From: Panonychus citri
Lineage: Eukaryota; Arthropoda; Arachnida; Trombidiformes; Tetranychidae
Assembly (NCBI RefSeq): GCF_014898815.1
Contig: NW_026515450.1
Span: forward strand, 620,001-684,000
Length of the DNA: 64,000 nucleotides
Direction of reading: 5' to 3'
This document shows, piece by piece, positions 24,739 to 38,600 of the stretch. The position numbers and the translations under genes are program-made. How positions within the stretch are numbered: position 1 is the stretch's first letter; the number at the start of each line of letters is the position of its first letter. A model generated the notes under the pieces. The model was not told where the DNA came from, did not search any database, and saw only the letters and a list, made by a program, of their open reading frames with translations.

Positions 24739-26804
24739 CATCCTAGAATCATGGGAATATATTATTCAAGGTTTTTCTTTCAAATCTCAGGTGAGAATTG
24801 AATTATTCATGGTAACAATTAGCATGAGAAATTAGATTATTATTGTTTACATTGTTAAGTTTCATTCACGATGAAAATTCAAAATTAAGCTAATGTATTT
24901 AACGATTCAATTAATTTACTCTGATTGTAAGCTCAGTCATTATGCTACAGATTTGATTGAGATACTTTTGAGAAACAATTTATCCATCAAAGTGGAACAC
25001 TAATTCAGTGAATGAATCATTACTACATTGTATCTGTAAGAGAAGCAAAAATTAAGCATTATTTAAGTTGCAAATGATAAAAGTTCCTATGGTGGGAATA
25101 TTATCATTATCATCTGTGGTCTCTTTTTGTTGTATTTTCAACTGGAAAGATGATGATAAATAAGATGAGATATTCACATTGAGATCCTTAAGCAAATATA
25201 ATATATTGAGTGTGAATAAATATCATCTGAATGTGTTTGTGTATATGAGAAAGTGGCAAAAAAAATATATCATTTCAATGGAAACAGAGAGAGAGAGAGA
25301 TAGTATCATGGGGAAGGGAGTGAAAAAATCATTCCAATATTTATGAAGATATTATCTTTTTATTTGGTAAAAGATGAGGAAATTTATGATAATAGAAAAT
25401 AGCATTGAGGGAGTGAGAGAGAGAGATAAATTGTTTTTATTGTGATCCGGTTGCAGTTTTAGCTTGAAGGAAGTGGGGGTTAAGAGATAGAGCAGAAAAG
25501 TTCTGATAGCTATTCAGTGAATCCAAGGAATCGATTATTATTATTATTACATTTTCATGGTAGCTTCATTTACGTTTCTTATTCAATATCATGAAAATCT
25601 GTTGAATGAATTAGGAGATAAGGTTGATAGAGAAGCAACAAAAAAAAGGGTTTATAAAGATATTCCAATGGTGAATATTGGATTAATATTAACTATCCAT
25701 TGAAATTGTATCTTGAGATGAAGAGCCAATCACCTGTGGTCATCTTGACCGTTCATATTGAATAGTTTATGTAATTCCCTGTAAATAAAAAGTAATCACT
25801 ATGATGAAGCAATAATAATAAACTATTATGATAGTGATGGTGATAATTATTATTATCATGGAGTAGGATGTGGGTAAAAAGAGATAAAACTAATTCAATG
25901 GCTGAACCCTGGACTCTTGGCTTTGAGTAGTTTAGTTTTTATGAAATGATAATGATAATTATTCCCATGAAAGTTACTCAATAATTGCCACTCACCAATC
26001 AAATTTAATCAAGAAATTAGGGTGGAATTTTTTTCTCTCTCATTTATTCCTTGTGAGGAAAATTTCATAATCATCATTGTCATCATTAAACTTGAAGTGA
26101 ATGTTATATTTTTCTCTGTTGACATTAATATCCAAACAACTTGAAGGAACTGGAAGGATATGGAAGGTGAGAAATTATTATTATCTAAGACACTTCATCA
26201 GAATCCATAAACAGCAAACTGATCCTGAGTAAAGTCACATGATACTTCAGAATATTAAGTTTGTTTTTTTCTTCATCATCATGATAATCATCACAATCAA
26301 CAAACATTTGATGATCAATGTTAAAATTATCTGTTGGGAAAAACGGAAGACAGAATAATAATTTTCATCTTAATCATCAACTCAATGAATAACCATGAAG
26401 TTGATAATGATAAAAAGTAACATGATATTAAGATATTAATAATAATAATAATATATTAACAAGATACAGTTGAATCTTGAGCTGGAATAAAAATGAAATT
26501 GGTTGACAAAAATGATGATAATCAAATACTAATCATCATCATGATCAGTTAATCAACTTTTTTTTATATATAAATTATTTATTATCAAAATTTCAGGATG
26601 ATATTAATACATGTGACTATTAATGAATTTCAATCAGATGAGATATCAATCAGAAAGTTTAATCAATGAAATAATATCATAATATATCATCATGAATGTT
26701 AGTGAAAAATATATTCATGATCTTAATCATCATGAATTCAACAGATTTCATCTCAGTTCATTTCAGAGGAAAAGATTTGTTTGAAAGGAAAATTTTCAAA
26801 TCAG

Positions 26805-26806
<2 letters not shown>

Positions 26807-26841
<35 letters not shown>
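26807..26841 (+). repeat. (CT)n microsatellite
   Basis: About 35 bp of uninterrupted TC repeat. Confidence 0.95.
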
Positions 26842-26845
<4 letters not shown>

Positions 26846-28850
26846 GAAGCTCAGTTCAGTCAACATGAAATAATTTGTTCTGAAAAGTGTAAGAAATTGT
26901 GATGATAAATTTTTCCAAGTTCTCTTTACCCTCTCTACTGATTAGATCTGAGATTTGGAAACAAGTTTCACTGCGACTTCCCATGTACATAATATATGGA
27001 GGTAATTACCATGGGAATCGAGTGAAAAAAAGCTTTCACATACCCTGAAGGTGACAGAGATGATGTATCATATTGTAATCCAGAAGGAGGTAAAGTGGAT
27101 GGAGCGGATTAACTGTCGGTTAGAATTGATATATTGTTACCGTTGTTATGGAGTTCGATTCATAAAATTTAATTTTAATTCTTTGCTTTGATACTCTCTC
27201 TCTCTCTCTCACTCTCTCTCTCTCTCACTCTTATTTTCAACTGGTCATCTTTATTGTTAATCATCATTGACTTTCAAAAGTATAAGAATTTTTTTCTTCC
27301 TTCTTGATGATGAACTTGTTCAGGCTAAACTGTTTTCTTACCCTGGAGATACAATAATATTCAATATTGTCCAGTAATCATCATTTTCTTTAGTCACTGG
27401 TCAGTAGTTAACCTTAAGTAATGTAATAATAATGAAAATGTAGTAATAGTGATAAAAATTATTTGTGAATAAGTTTGACGATGATGTTGATGACCCAATG
27501 GAACCAGAATTTAACCCAAGGGTCAAGAAAGATGATTGAGTAAACCAAAGTTGATGTTACCTGATTATATTGCTTATTTCATTGTGGTCATCGTTTTGGT
27601 CAAATAGTAGAAATAGACTAATGAAAAAGTAAAGGATATACTCACTATTTTCCTACTGAAAGTTTATCCAATTTTGCCATTTATTTACTTGTAACTTTTT
27701 TTTCTTCCTAAATTCTGTTATAAGTTTATTAGAAATTATATAAAATGAAATAGTTTGAGAGGGAAAAAAATAAGATTTGAACATTAGCCATGAATGAAAT
27801 CAGAAATAGTCGCCATTGAATTTGAAACTGTATCTAAATTTCAAAGAAACCTTTGGATTTAATATAATAGATCAAATCAGTGAATACTTTAGGTAACTAT
27901 GGAACTAGAAGAGTATTCAATCTACAATACTCACTGAACACTACATGTAGAAATAATCAAATGTCAAATTAGAGATGACAGAAGAGTAAGAACATGGTAA
28001 GATGATGACAAGAAGATGAAGCCAGAGAGAGAGAGAGAGAGAGAGTCAGGGATAGATTGAAGGTGGAAAATGAAAGAAAAAGATTTCCTGAGTTCTCCCA
28101 TGTAAAGGAAAAGGTATTCATGGTAAATTATATAACAAAAAGGACAAGACAATCAACTTGGAAAAGAAAATGAGAGAGAAAGAGAGAAGGAGAGATCAGA
28201 GGATAAAATGAATTCTGTATAATAGATAATGAATGAGAAAGGAAACGCGTGTCCATGATGATGACAGGTAGTCACATGAATGCAACCATGATAATAGAAG
28301 CAGAGAGTGAGTGATACATGATCAATGGACTGAGGAGAGTACAGGGAATGAATAATAACTGAAAACTTTTACTCTGATTGAGTAAAAATAAGTTTGGGGA
28401 AAAAAATTTAGTCTGAAAAATTGAAAAAAAAAAGTTATCACCATGATGGTTATCATCATGATCATCCATGCATTTTATATTAAAAACTGTTGATTGTTTT
28501 GATGTTCAATATTACATGAGATTTGATGAATGAGCTTTGGAAATATAATAATAATAAAAAACGTAGACAATCAAATGAATTGATGAATGACAATGATGAT
28601 GATTGAAGATGTAAAATAACTGGAAATGAAATATATTATCTCTATTATTTATTGATGATGATCGGAAGATGAAATTAGTTTGAACTTAGATGGACAATAT
28701 CATGAGATGAATACAAAGACAGAGACATACTAATACATTAGTCGATGGATACAAATAATAGTATTTGAATGATGATTACTCAGTGGAGATGAAGATGATG
28801 ACAAAAGGACAATGATGAAGAAGAAGAAAAAAAGTAATCACTAATCATTA

Positions 28851-28854
<4 letters not shown>

Positions 28855-28897
<43 letters not shown>
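28855..28897 (+). repeat. (CT)n microsatellite
   Basis: About 43 bp of uninterrupted TC repeat, next to an ATCATTA-rich stretch. Confidence 0.95.
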
Positions 28898-28900
<3 letters not shown>

Positions 28901-30371
28901 CTTTTATCATCATCATGTATTACAATACAAGAACATGTGATGTTCAAGTTCATTGATAATTTCCGGTCAACATGAAATAACTACTGGAGTTGTAGTAAAC
29001 ATTTGAAACAATAAGTTGATTGATTGGATTACTATTAACAATAATCATCAATGGGCACGAGAGAGAGAGAGAGAGGGAGAGAGAGACTATCATTAATTAT
29101 GAAACAATATAACAACATGTTACTAATTTTTTTATATCTCACTAATTGCTTGAGGCTGAAAGCTTGAGTTTGTAAAAAAAAAAGTTCATTCAGTTTATCA
29201 ATGGTTGAATCTCATGGGGAACCTTTTTCCCTGATTACATTACCAATGCAATTTACAAATTGAATTTAGTGCTTACTCCACATTGTTAATTAACGTAATC
29301 ATCATCTCAATGACGATAATCAATATAAGTAATCATTATGTAAGATAATTGTTATAGTTGATTACATCAAGTTAGCACATTCGGGTTGATTGCCTAAAGG
29401 TATATAAAAGGTAAGCAAAGGGAATAGCAAGAAAAAAAGTTCCTTAAATTATTTGTAATGACACCTAAATGTTATTATTACAATGATTACGATGTGTGAT
29501 GAATTAAGTGATTTAATTTTGTCAACTAACAATTAGCCTAATTCGCGAGAAATGCAAAGTAACCTTTAATTAATTAATTAGATTGCTGGAGAGATCCACG
29601 AATTTGGGATAAACTTAATTGCAATTTAGTAAATTGAATGATGGATAAAAAATAACAACAACTACGAGGCAACAAAAAAGATTCATGGAAATTACTGAAT
29701 CCTCATGATGATCATCATCATCTGAATAAATGAGTTTCCCATGATGATGATGATGATGATTAGCTTGAATTGATTTTATATCTCAAATGATTATTCATCA
29801 ATAAGAGTTTATCTCTAAATGGTTAACTCAATTTAATCAAATAAAGGTAATCAAAATTTAATCATCACTCATTATCTATAGAGATAATCAGGTAACAATT
29901 AATTATCTATCTTAAGTTAGTTGGATCTCAAGATTGATCATTAAGAGAATTGATTTTTTTTTATAAAATCAAACATTTTTTGTTCTTGTTGTTGTTTTCT
30001 AGGTGCTTTTAGTGGTCAAGGAACCTTTTAACTGACCAATGAAAGTGAAAACAAAGTATTAAAAGGTTAGATGGTCATTTGTAAAGGTAAGATTATATTA
30101 CTGGTCAGTTATACTAGAAGATGGACAAAGTGACCAAATAGACATGATGATGATGATAAAGAGGAAAAAAAATCCATGATAATGGCAAGAAAATGGATAA
30201 TGTTCAAATTTAGTTGACCGACTATCGAATTAACAAAAAAAAAGTTCTGATACTGAAAACGAGAAAGCTAATTTATCCTGAGAGCTGATACCATGGATTC
30301 TGGTAATGATGATAATATTAACCCAATGAATTTGATGATGGTCAAGATGATGAAGATAAAAGATGAAATTT

Positions 30372-30399
30372 AGAGAGAGAGAGAGAGAGAGAGAGAGAA
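30372..30399 (+). repeat. (GA)n microsatellite
   Basis: About 28 bp of uninterrupted AG repeat. Confidence 0.9.
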
Positions 30400-32056
30400 A
30401 TGAAAAAAGTAAACATGATGATTTTCTTGCGAGGAAAAAATTTCTTCAATTCTTTACATTGGAAACAATAATTTCTCAGAAAATTGTTCAGCTTTATGTT
30501 CATTAGTTGAATTGTTGATTCAATTTTTCTCTATTAATCCAATCTTCAATTCAGCACAATTTTCAGCAAAATATATCAACTTACATGATGCTTACTGAAT
30601 TAACTTATCGATATAAGATGATTATTACTTCATGGGTTTCTTGACCCATGGTCAAGAACTGAAGGTTGATGGGAATGAATTTTTTTTTGAGATTAAGGAG
30701 GAAAAAAATATTTGATTATCAATTAAAAAGATGAGGTTGTTTATTCAAAACTGAAAAGATCTCTAAATGAATATTCAATTGAACTTTTCAAAGAACCAGA
30801 ATTAAATGTAATACAAATCAAACCATTCGAAAGACTCAGGAGACCCAAAGAAGTAAATTAAGTTTTCTCATGAAAATTATCTTCCCACTGACCACTTCCT
30901 TCATCTATTATTTCATTAACTTTATTCCCTTTCAGCTGAACCTTTTTTTCCTAATAATAGTCTATTTAGCTTCTCAACTGGACAAGAGAACCATCCAAAT
31001 GACCAATCAATTGATAAACTTGTTCCATTCATCATGGTTATTACTTTCATGGGATTTGAATATTTTTTTTCTCTCATGAGCCTCTGATTAACTTGATGAT
31101 AATTTACAACAAATGAAATTGATGCAAAGACTGAATTTCATTAGGAAACTCATATTCAATCATGAACATCACGCAACTGAACAAATTGAGATTCCATGTA
31201 AATCAGATGAGCACACAAATTATCAGATTTACTCAAATGTTTATTAATTATTATAACCATGATATTAATATTTTCACTCTCTCAATAATATGAATCATTT
31301 TATTGTAAATACAAAAAGGCTTTAGGTTGTGATGGTTATGCAAAATTCAATATCATGGAACTGAATTTTCAATCGGATTTAAAAAGTGATATTTATCATG
31401 AATTTTTTTCTTTTCCTTCATTTCATTCATGATAACCAATTATCGGTACAACTGATATATATGTAAATATTATATCCCCCTTATGATAACCAAACCGTGA
31501 ACAAGAAAATGTTACATGTAAACTCATGATATGAAATTGAAACTCTAATAGATGAGGTGCTTGAAAGTTCAATGTAAAAAGAGTGATATTCATGATACCA
31601 AATTAAGAATAGAAATTCAATTTTACCATGATAATCTCATGTTATTTGTATATTCATTTTTTTTCACCTTCTAAATAATAATAGCAAAAAAGATACAGTT
31701 TTGTTCTGTTGACAATAACAACAAGACTAACGGTAAATATAATTTTAAACTGGGATGATGATGATTAGGATGATGATGGAGATGAGGAAGATGAAGAAGA
31801 GGCGGAAAATATAAAGGATGACAAGTTTAACTCTCTCATTCTCTCTCTCTCTCTCTTTATCGTTACATGAAATCTAAATCTTTCTGAAGGTAATACAATA
31901 AAATGATACAAGGAAGTGGGTGGTGGTGGTTATGGAGGATGAAGAAAAAAAATAAGATGAAAGTGAGAATGATTCACAGGAGGGAGAAGGTTTCACATTC
32001 ATCTAACTCTCTGTGTCTTTTTTTCACCCACACCAGCCAATGAACAGAGAACATTG

Positions 32057-32060
<4 letters not shown>

Positions 32061-32106
<46 letters not shown>
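32061..32106 (+). repeat. (GA)n microsatellite, longest in the window
   Basis: About 46 bp of uninterrupted GA repeat. Confidence 0.95.
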
Positions 32107-32109
<3 letters not shown>

Positions 32110-33376
32110 ATGTAATATATCCTATGGGAATTTCTGATATATCCTTCAGATTCCTTTGAATATTATTATATCAATGGAAATTGTTTGTTCTTTTTTTTCT
32201 TCTTCTTCTTCAATCAGAATTATCTGCTTATATTGATCACCTTTTGCCACCCTCATGATGATGATTTCTTTTCCTTTACCTCGAATAGATTTCTCTCTCT
32301 CTCTCTCGCTCACTTTTAAATCTTGTTTTGTGTATCATCATCATCATTCTCGCCCCTACTCCTCCCATTTCCACCCTGACTTTTTCATTATTAGCTTTTC
32401 ATGATCATCGATAAAAAGTTTTATTAACCAGGATGAAATTTATCAGATTGCATTTGTTGTTTTTTCCTTTTTGTTGATTTAATTCATTTGCACGAATAAA
32501 ATAAACAAAATAATCCAAATTTTAACCAGAAACCATGAAGGTGATCATCATGATCAAGGTTATTAATTCAATCTATTTATGATATTAATCAATAAAAAAT
32601 AATCATGTTTGAAATGAAATTTGTTATGCAATTACGATCATCAATTTTAATCAAATCTTTGTCTATCTTTTTTATTACTTTTATCTTATACATGATTTAT
32701 ATTGTAATAATAATCATGATGTGATCGTGAAACTAATTGATTTGAAATGGTTCATGTAATTTCAATAGGAAAAGTTTCACATTTATAAATTATAACAATG
32801 AAAACCTAAAGAATTGGACAAGAGATACAATTGACACAAGTACCGTTATAAATGGTTGATAGACTTTGTTTTTGTGGGTCAAGAGTTTTTGGTAAAGTGA
32901 AAGTTCAATAGTACCCATGATGAATCACCATCATCAATATAACGATGATATATGGAGATAAAGGAATAGGAGGAATCACCAAGTAGGCGAATCTGTGTAG
33001 TAGGTGAAAGGGGTAAGAGGATGAAAAAAAAGTTCTTTGTTAAAAGAATATAATTTTTAAAAAGACCAATGGTCCGTAATCAATTTGATTCTCATCTATG
33101 TTACACTTTTTCTCCTTATTTCATCATCTTTATTAGAGAAAGAGAAATATATGTATTCCTGGTTATCCTCATCTCTCTCTCTCTCTCTTAATCTTCTTGT
33201 TTTTGACCTTCTTTTTTCTCTTTCAAACCTCCATCATCATCATTGGTTAACTTCAACTCGATGAGAAGATGATGGTGAAGATGACAGGGGATGAGAGAGA
33301 AAAAGAGAGAGAGAGAGAGGATGAAAACATAAAGGTCAATCTCTTTAGAGTCATTCACAGAGCGAGAGAGAGAGCC

Positions 33377-33409
<33 letters not shown>

Positions 33410-34365
33410 ATAATGACAAGGATGATGAGGATGATGAAAGAAGAAAAATAATATGAAAGAGAGAAAGAGAGAGAGGGCAGCACTTGGAGTTTTTATCATA
33501 TTCGATAAAGAGAGAGGACGTGGGAAACTAAAAGGTTTTGTACAGTATCGAAAATAGACAGAGAAATAGAAAGAGAAGAAGATGAGGATGATACATTGAT
33601 CTAAATGATGATTCTGCTCTGTTTTTATTACAGAGGAATTTTTTTCTTTTTTCGGTTACAATTCATTCAGTTTTACATTCTTCCCAGTTACACTTTCGAT
33701 ATTGTTTGAAGTGAAAGACTTTTTCTATCAATGGTGAATTGTGTTGATATTTATTTATATTTTTCTCATCATCATCAACAACTGATTAACCGTAAACAAA
33801 GGTCATCATCTGATTGTGAGGATAAATTTACATCAATGTTAAGATTAATTTGATTGCAACAATCGTCAAAACCCAACAACAATCAAAGGGAATAAAAAAA
33901 ACAAACTTTAACCCAAAGAAGGGAAAACAAAATGTCCAACAACAATTAACCATAATCTCTGATTTGATTAGTGTTTACAATTGGATAATAAACAAGTTTG
34001 ATAACAAATTAAAAAGTTAAGGTGATGATGTGATTTCTTTATTAGATAATCTAATTATCATTATCATTGGAATAGTGGATTACAATTTGATTTGATTGTG
34101 ATGTTATATCAATAAAGGAAATGATTTAATTTCCTCTTCCATTATCACCAATAAAAAGCACTCAATCCAACCACAACATCATCACCTTTCAATGTCAATT
34201 GTTGTAACAATTAAGAAGATGAAACTTTCCAGCCAACTAATTAATAACTTCCAATTTTGTGCAGTTTAATTGTTGATCTGTTTCTTTATTTTTCACGCTC
34301 TTTGCAATTGATTTGCTTTTATAATACAAATTGATTCAAACAATCAAAGCAACACACAAACAAAT

Positions 34366-34384
34366 ACACACACACACACACACA
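34366..34384 (+). repeat. (CA)n run abutting the plexin start codon
   Basis: ACACAC repeat ending 2 nt before the ATG at 34387, so it lies in the 5' UTR. Confidence 0.85.
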
Positions 34385-34386
34385 AA

Positions 34387-35640
34387 ATGAATCCATTGAA
34401 TAAAATGACCATAGGAATACCTAATCCCCACCAAACGTTAACGGTATTCTTATGGTCAATATTAATGGCCTCATTTCTTGATGTGTGTTTATCATCCCAT
34501 CGATCACATCATCATCTTATGTTTCAAAGTGATTCATCATCTTCATCATCCAATGTTGAACCTCCAATCTACTCATCTTATACTACTCCAAATAAAAGTA
34601 TCAATTTTACCCATCTAGTTGTTGACCCAGTGACCGGCCGTCTATTTATTGGTGCAACTAACTGGATTTACCAATTTTCCGATGAACTTTCATTGGAAGT
34701 GGCCCAGCACACTGGTCCAATTGAAGATTCGCCATATTGTTCAACTTCAGATTGTTCTTCGGTTGAAAGTGTCGCCATTAAGCCAACCAATAATGTGAAC
34801 AAAGTTCTTCTCATAGATCCTAATTCTCGAATGCTGATTGCCTGTGGTTCGGTTAGACAAGGTTGTTGTCGTCGTCATCACATGGATGATATAAGTCGAT
34901 TTGAACCATTGGTTGAAGTTCCAGTTGCTGCAAATGATGAAAACTCGTCGACAATTGCGTTTATCGGTCAAGCTTTTTATTATGGGGAAACCGGTGAATC
35001 GGTTCTTTATGTGGCATCAACTTATACCCGTCTTGGACCTTATCGTGAATTTGTCCCTGCCATATCATCCAGGTACCTAGAATATGGGCCAAAGTTGTTC
35101 ACCATTATTGAGAAATCTTTTACCGATTCAGGAAGGGTTGACATTTCAACTCACCTTCGAGACTATTTTCTAGTTAAATATATTACTGGATTTGTTTCCG
35201 GTGAGTTTGTCTATTTTGCTGCAGTCCAAAGGAAATCATCACTTCGAGCACTTGAAGAGTGGGGATACGTTTCTCGATTGGGTAGGGTTTGTGCATCTGA
35301 TGCTGGTTTCCATTCATATGCAGAGATTACCTTATCATGTGTAGATCACGTTTCGGGTATTGATTATAATCTGCTTGTCGGTGGATCAATAGTTCGTGCT
35401 GGTCATAATCTAGTTGATTCATTGCGTCTTTCTCGTAATACCGAAGTGTTTATCGGTGCTTTTGTTGCTTCGCGTGATCATACCACACGACCATCAACAA
35501 ACTCGGCAATCTGTGTTTTCCCAATTCCCGCAATTGAGGCCAAATTTGCAGAAAACATTCACCTTTGTTATAATGGTTCAGTGTTATCACGAAATATGGA
35601 TTATATTGCTGGAAGTGTTAATGAATGTCCAGAAACAGGG
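34387..35640 (+). CDS. Plexin exon 1: signal peptide and most of the Sema domain
   Basis: 418 codons, ending in phase 0 at ACAGGG|GTAAG. Hydrophobic signal core LTVFLWSILMASFLDVCLS, then a Ser/His-rich spacer, then Sema blades from INFTHLVVDP onward, including the plexin-type NVNKVLLID and LIACGSVRQG motifs. Confidence 0.95.
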
Positions 35641-38600
35641 GTAAGAATCTTGACCACGATAAGTTTTCAACATTTCTCAGGATTTGCAATCTCTCACATT
35701 CATGATGTTACATTTTCATTCAATTTAAGTGTTAGAGGTTGAAATGAAAGCCAGAGAGAGAGAGAGAGAAATGTGACAATCAAATAAGTAAAATAGACAG
35801 GGAAAGACAGACGGACAAGGAGAGAGGTGGGGAGAGGTTGAAGGAGGAGGAAGAGAAGAGGAAAATAATGAAATAAATGAATAGGATGCTAAGGAAACCA
35901 CTAATATAACGGTTACTATTTTGTATGTTGAAGGAAAAGTAAATGATTTTATTGATTCCTTTTTGTGTTCTGTGTGTATGTTGAAGCTCTTGCTACTCTT
36001 GAGCTGAGCAAAGCAAAAAGTGAGATGTTCAAGAAGTTGTAGTGATGATGATAATGATGATAATAACAGAGCGAGAGAGGGACAATCGTGTCAAAAAGTT
36101 TTGCTAAGGGTTGATGGTTGGTAGCAGCAACAGTATGATGATAGAGACAAAATTGAATGGGGAGTAGGATGAGAAGAGCATATTTGTTGTTTGTGAAGGC
36201 GAAAGGTTTCCTTGCCCTGGGAAACCCAACAAAAGAAAGACTGAAAAAAGAGACTATTGAATTAACGGGAAGATGCAAGATGATGAGGATGATAAAAGCA
36301 AAACTGTACATCACTATCTCTCTCTCTCTCTCTTACTTGTCGCTATTTGGATGTGATTTAGTAATTGACAACTAGAGAGATGATAAAAGAGAGGAATTTG
36401 AATGTTCATTGTGATACTTTTATATAAACTACATTCTCTGAATGATTCTCATGGAAAATTTTCTCTTTCTTTTTTCTTACTTTTCTTTTCCTTGACCAAT
36501 GTCCATTACCGATATTCAGAGAGCCGGAAATATATTAAACTTTTGCAATGAAGCATTAAAATTAAACGGAACTTTACCTTTAACAGTTAAACCAGTTCTC
36601 ACCTATGATAATACAAGTTTAACCGGAATCACTGTAACCACCAATGGTCAGCATACAATTGCCTTTCTAGGAACTGCTTCCGGTCAACTAAAAAAGGTAA
36701 AAGTCTTTGACAATAAATTTTTTATTCATCTCATCAAACTATCAATATTCAAATGATCGCAAACATATCATTTACAGTTCTATACCTAAACTATCAAATT
36801 ATTACAAACAATCAGTAGCAATTAATTGATGATTGAAATGGTGATAAAATTGATCTTCAAGTTGATTAGTTAATTGGTAACAATTTAAAGTGTGTGTGTG
36901 TAAAAAATAACGTTAACAATTGAACTTAAATTGGTTACAAACAAACAAACATAAGATTAACTTTAACTGTTTATAATCAGGATATTAAAGACATTGATCA
37001 ATAAATCAATCAATCAATTAACATTTTCAGTTAGTTAATCAAATGAAGTGTCTAATTTTGTTTCTCTCTGGTTATTTATTGATTGTACAATTGAATCAAA
37101 TGTACAATTAATTGATTAAACATTTGAGGGTGGGAAAAGAAACCACCTCAACTAAACAAACTTTGACAATGACAAAGTCAATTGATTCAATGTACATTCA
37201 ACTCTTACCAAACTTGTCACATGAAATTATCATCATTACCAACCTTGGATTAATCCTTTCACCCTTCATCCCATCACACAGCCACTAACATGATGATTTT
37301 AATCATGATTGAACTTTGGAATATTTTTCAGCGGGAAAATATTGTCAGAACGATAATTAAAACTCCCTATTGGATAATTTTTCGTTTTATATATTCAATA
37401 TTTTCATGTTCTCATGAAAGTATTGTATTATATTATAACCTGAGAAATTTAATTCATTTAAATTTTTCGTACTTTTCCCCATCCCCTTAGGCTATAAAAT
37501 CATTTATCTCTTGAGGTTGATGATTATTATTATGATGAGTCAACAATGATTAGCATAATCTTTCAATTCATTCATTAATTCATTGAGTGTTAGATTAATT
37601 CATCATGGTTATTACTGTTTCATGGTCAGTTTATTGAGCTTTCAGTTGAGAATAACAAAACATTGTGATAAAAAAAAATGAATATGATATTAACAAGAGG
37701 ATATTCAGTCCAATACAATTTTGTATCTCATTAAAAGTAACGGTACTTTTACTGTTATATTTTGATAGTGTTTAAAGTTTATTGTGTTATATATTTTATC
37801 ATTTGTTTACAGAGCTTGAATCTTTATTAGATGATGAAAAAGGAAACGTTTTTATTACATTTCTCTTGTATCCAATTCATCCTCATCTCTTTTTTCTCAT
37901 GGTACCTTTCATGATGATGATAGTCAACAATATCTCTTTCTGGTTGTGTAATATATTCATGTGGTAATTTGATCTGCTTGAGATTCACAGAAATATATTA
38001 TTACTTTTCTTTCTGGCTTATTTTTCATACTCATACTCATCATCATCATTTCTTGTTTATGTTGATGATATTGATCTACTTTGGCTGATTAGATTGATTA
38101 TCAATAGTTTTGTTGGTCATCATCATGAACTTGGAATATTTCTGAATGATGATGATGGTGATGATGATGATCGGAGATGAAGTAAAGTAAAAAAAATCTC
38201 TTCTTCCTATCACTCGACTGAAATACACTAATGAGAAGAAGATGAAGAAAGACTGATGATGAGAAGAAGATGGAGACAGAAAAAAATTCTCTTCACAACT
38301 GAATACGATTGATTGATTACTTGTTATCTTCTCTTACTTTTCTTTCTTTTTTCTTTCTTCCATGGATTTACCTTGTCAAATAACGATTCTTTTCATCATC
38401 TTTTCCTCCATGAACTTTCCCTCCATTACCATCATCATAAACCCTCCACAACCACCACCTCCATTACCTCCTCCTCCTCCTCCTCCTCCTAAATATCCAA
38501 TTGATAGCCAGTTATTAGTTGCTATTTTATTTTGATTCAAAGAATCTCATTCAATCTAATCGATTCAGAATCTGAACCCAAAAACAAAAAAGGGTGTGGA

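Larger units (their letters stand above)
24739..34386. other. Host intergenic region upstream of the plexin gene
   Basis: About 9.6 kb of AT-rich DNA with no ORF of coding character, no tRNA-like or rRNA-like sequence and no recognisable transposon. It holds long CT/GA microsatellites (for example at 26807, 28855, 30372 and 32061), ATC/GAT runs and scattered A-tract-GTTC motifs. Plexin 5' untranslated exons or enhancers could lie here but I cannot point to one. Confidence 0.6.

Noticed and set aside
29700..29765. ATC/GAT runs that look like inverted repeats or hairpins
   Set aside because: Explained by simple trinucleotide repeats, which are self-complementary in part; common over the whole host region.
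33188..33499. ORFs rich in Ser/Leu or Arg/Glu around CT/GA runs, here and elsewhere in 26-64 kb
   Set aside because: They are translations of microsatellites; frames on both strands are open for the same reason.
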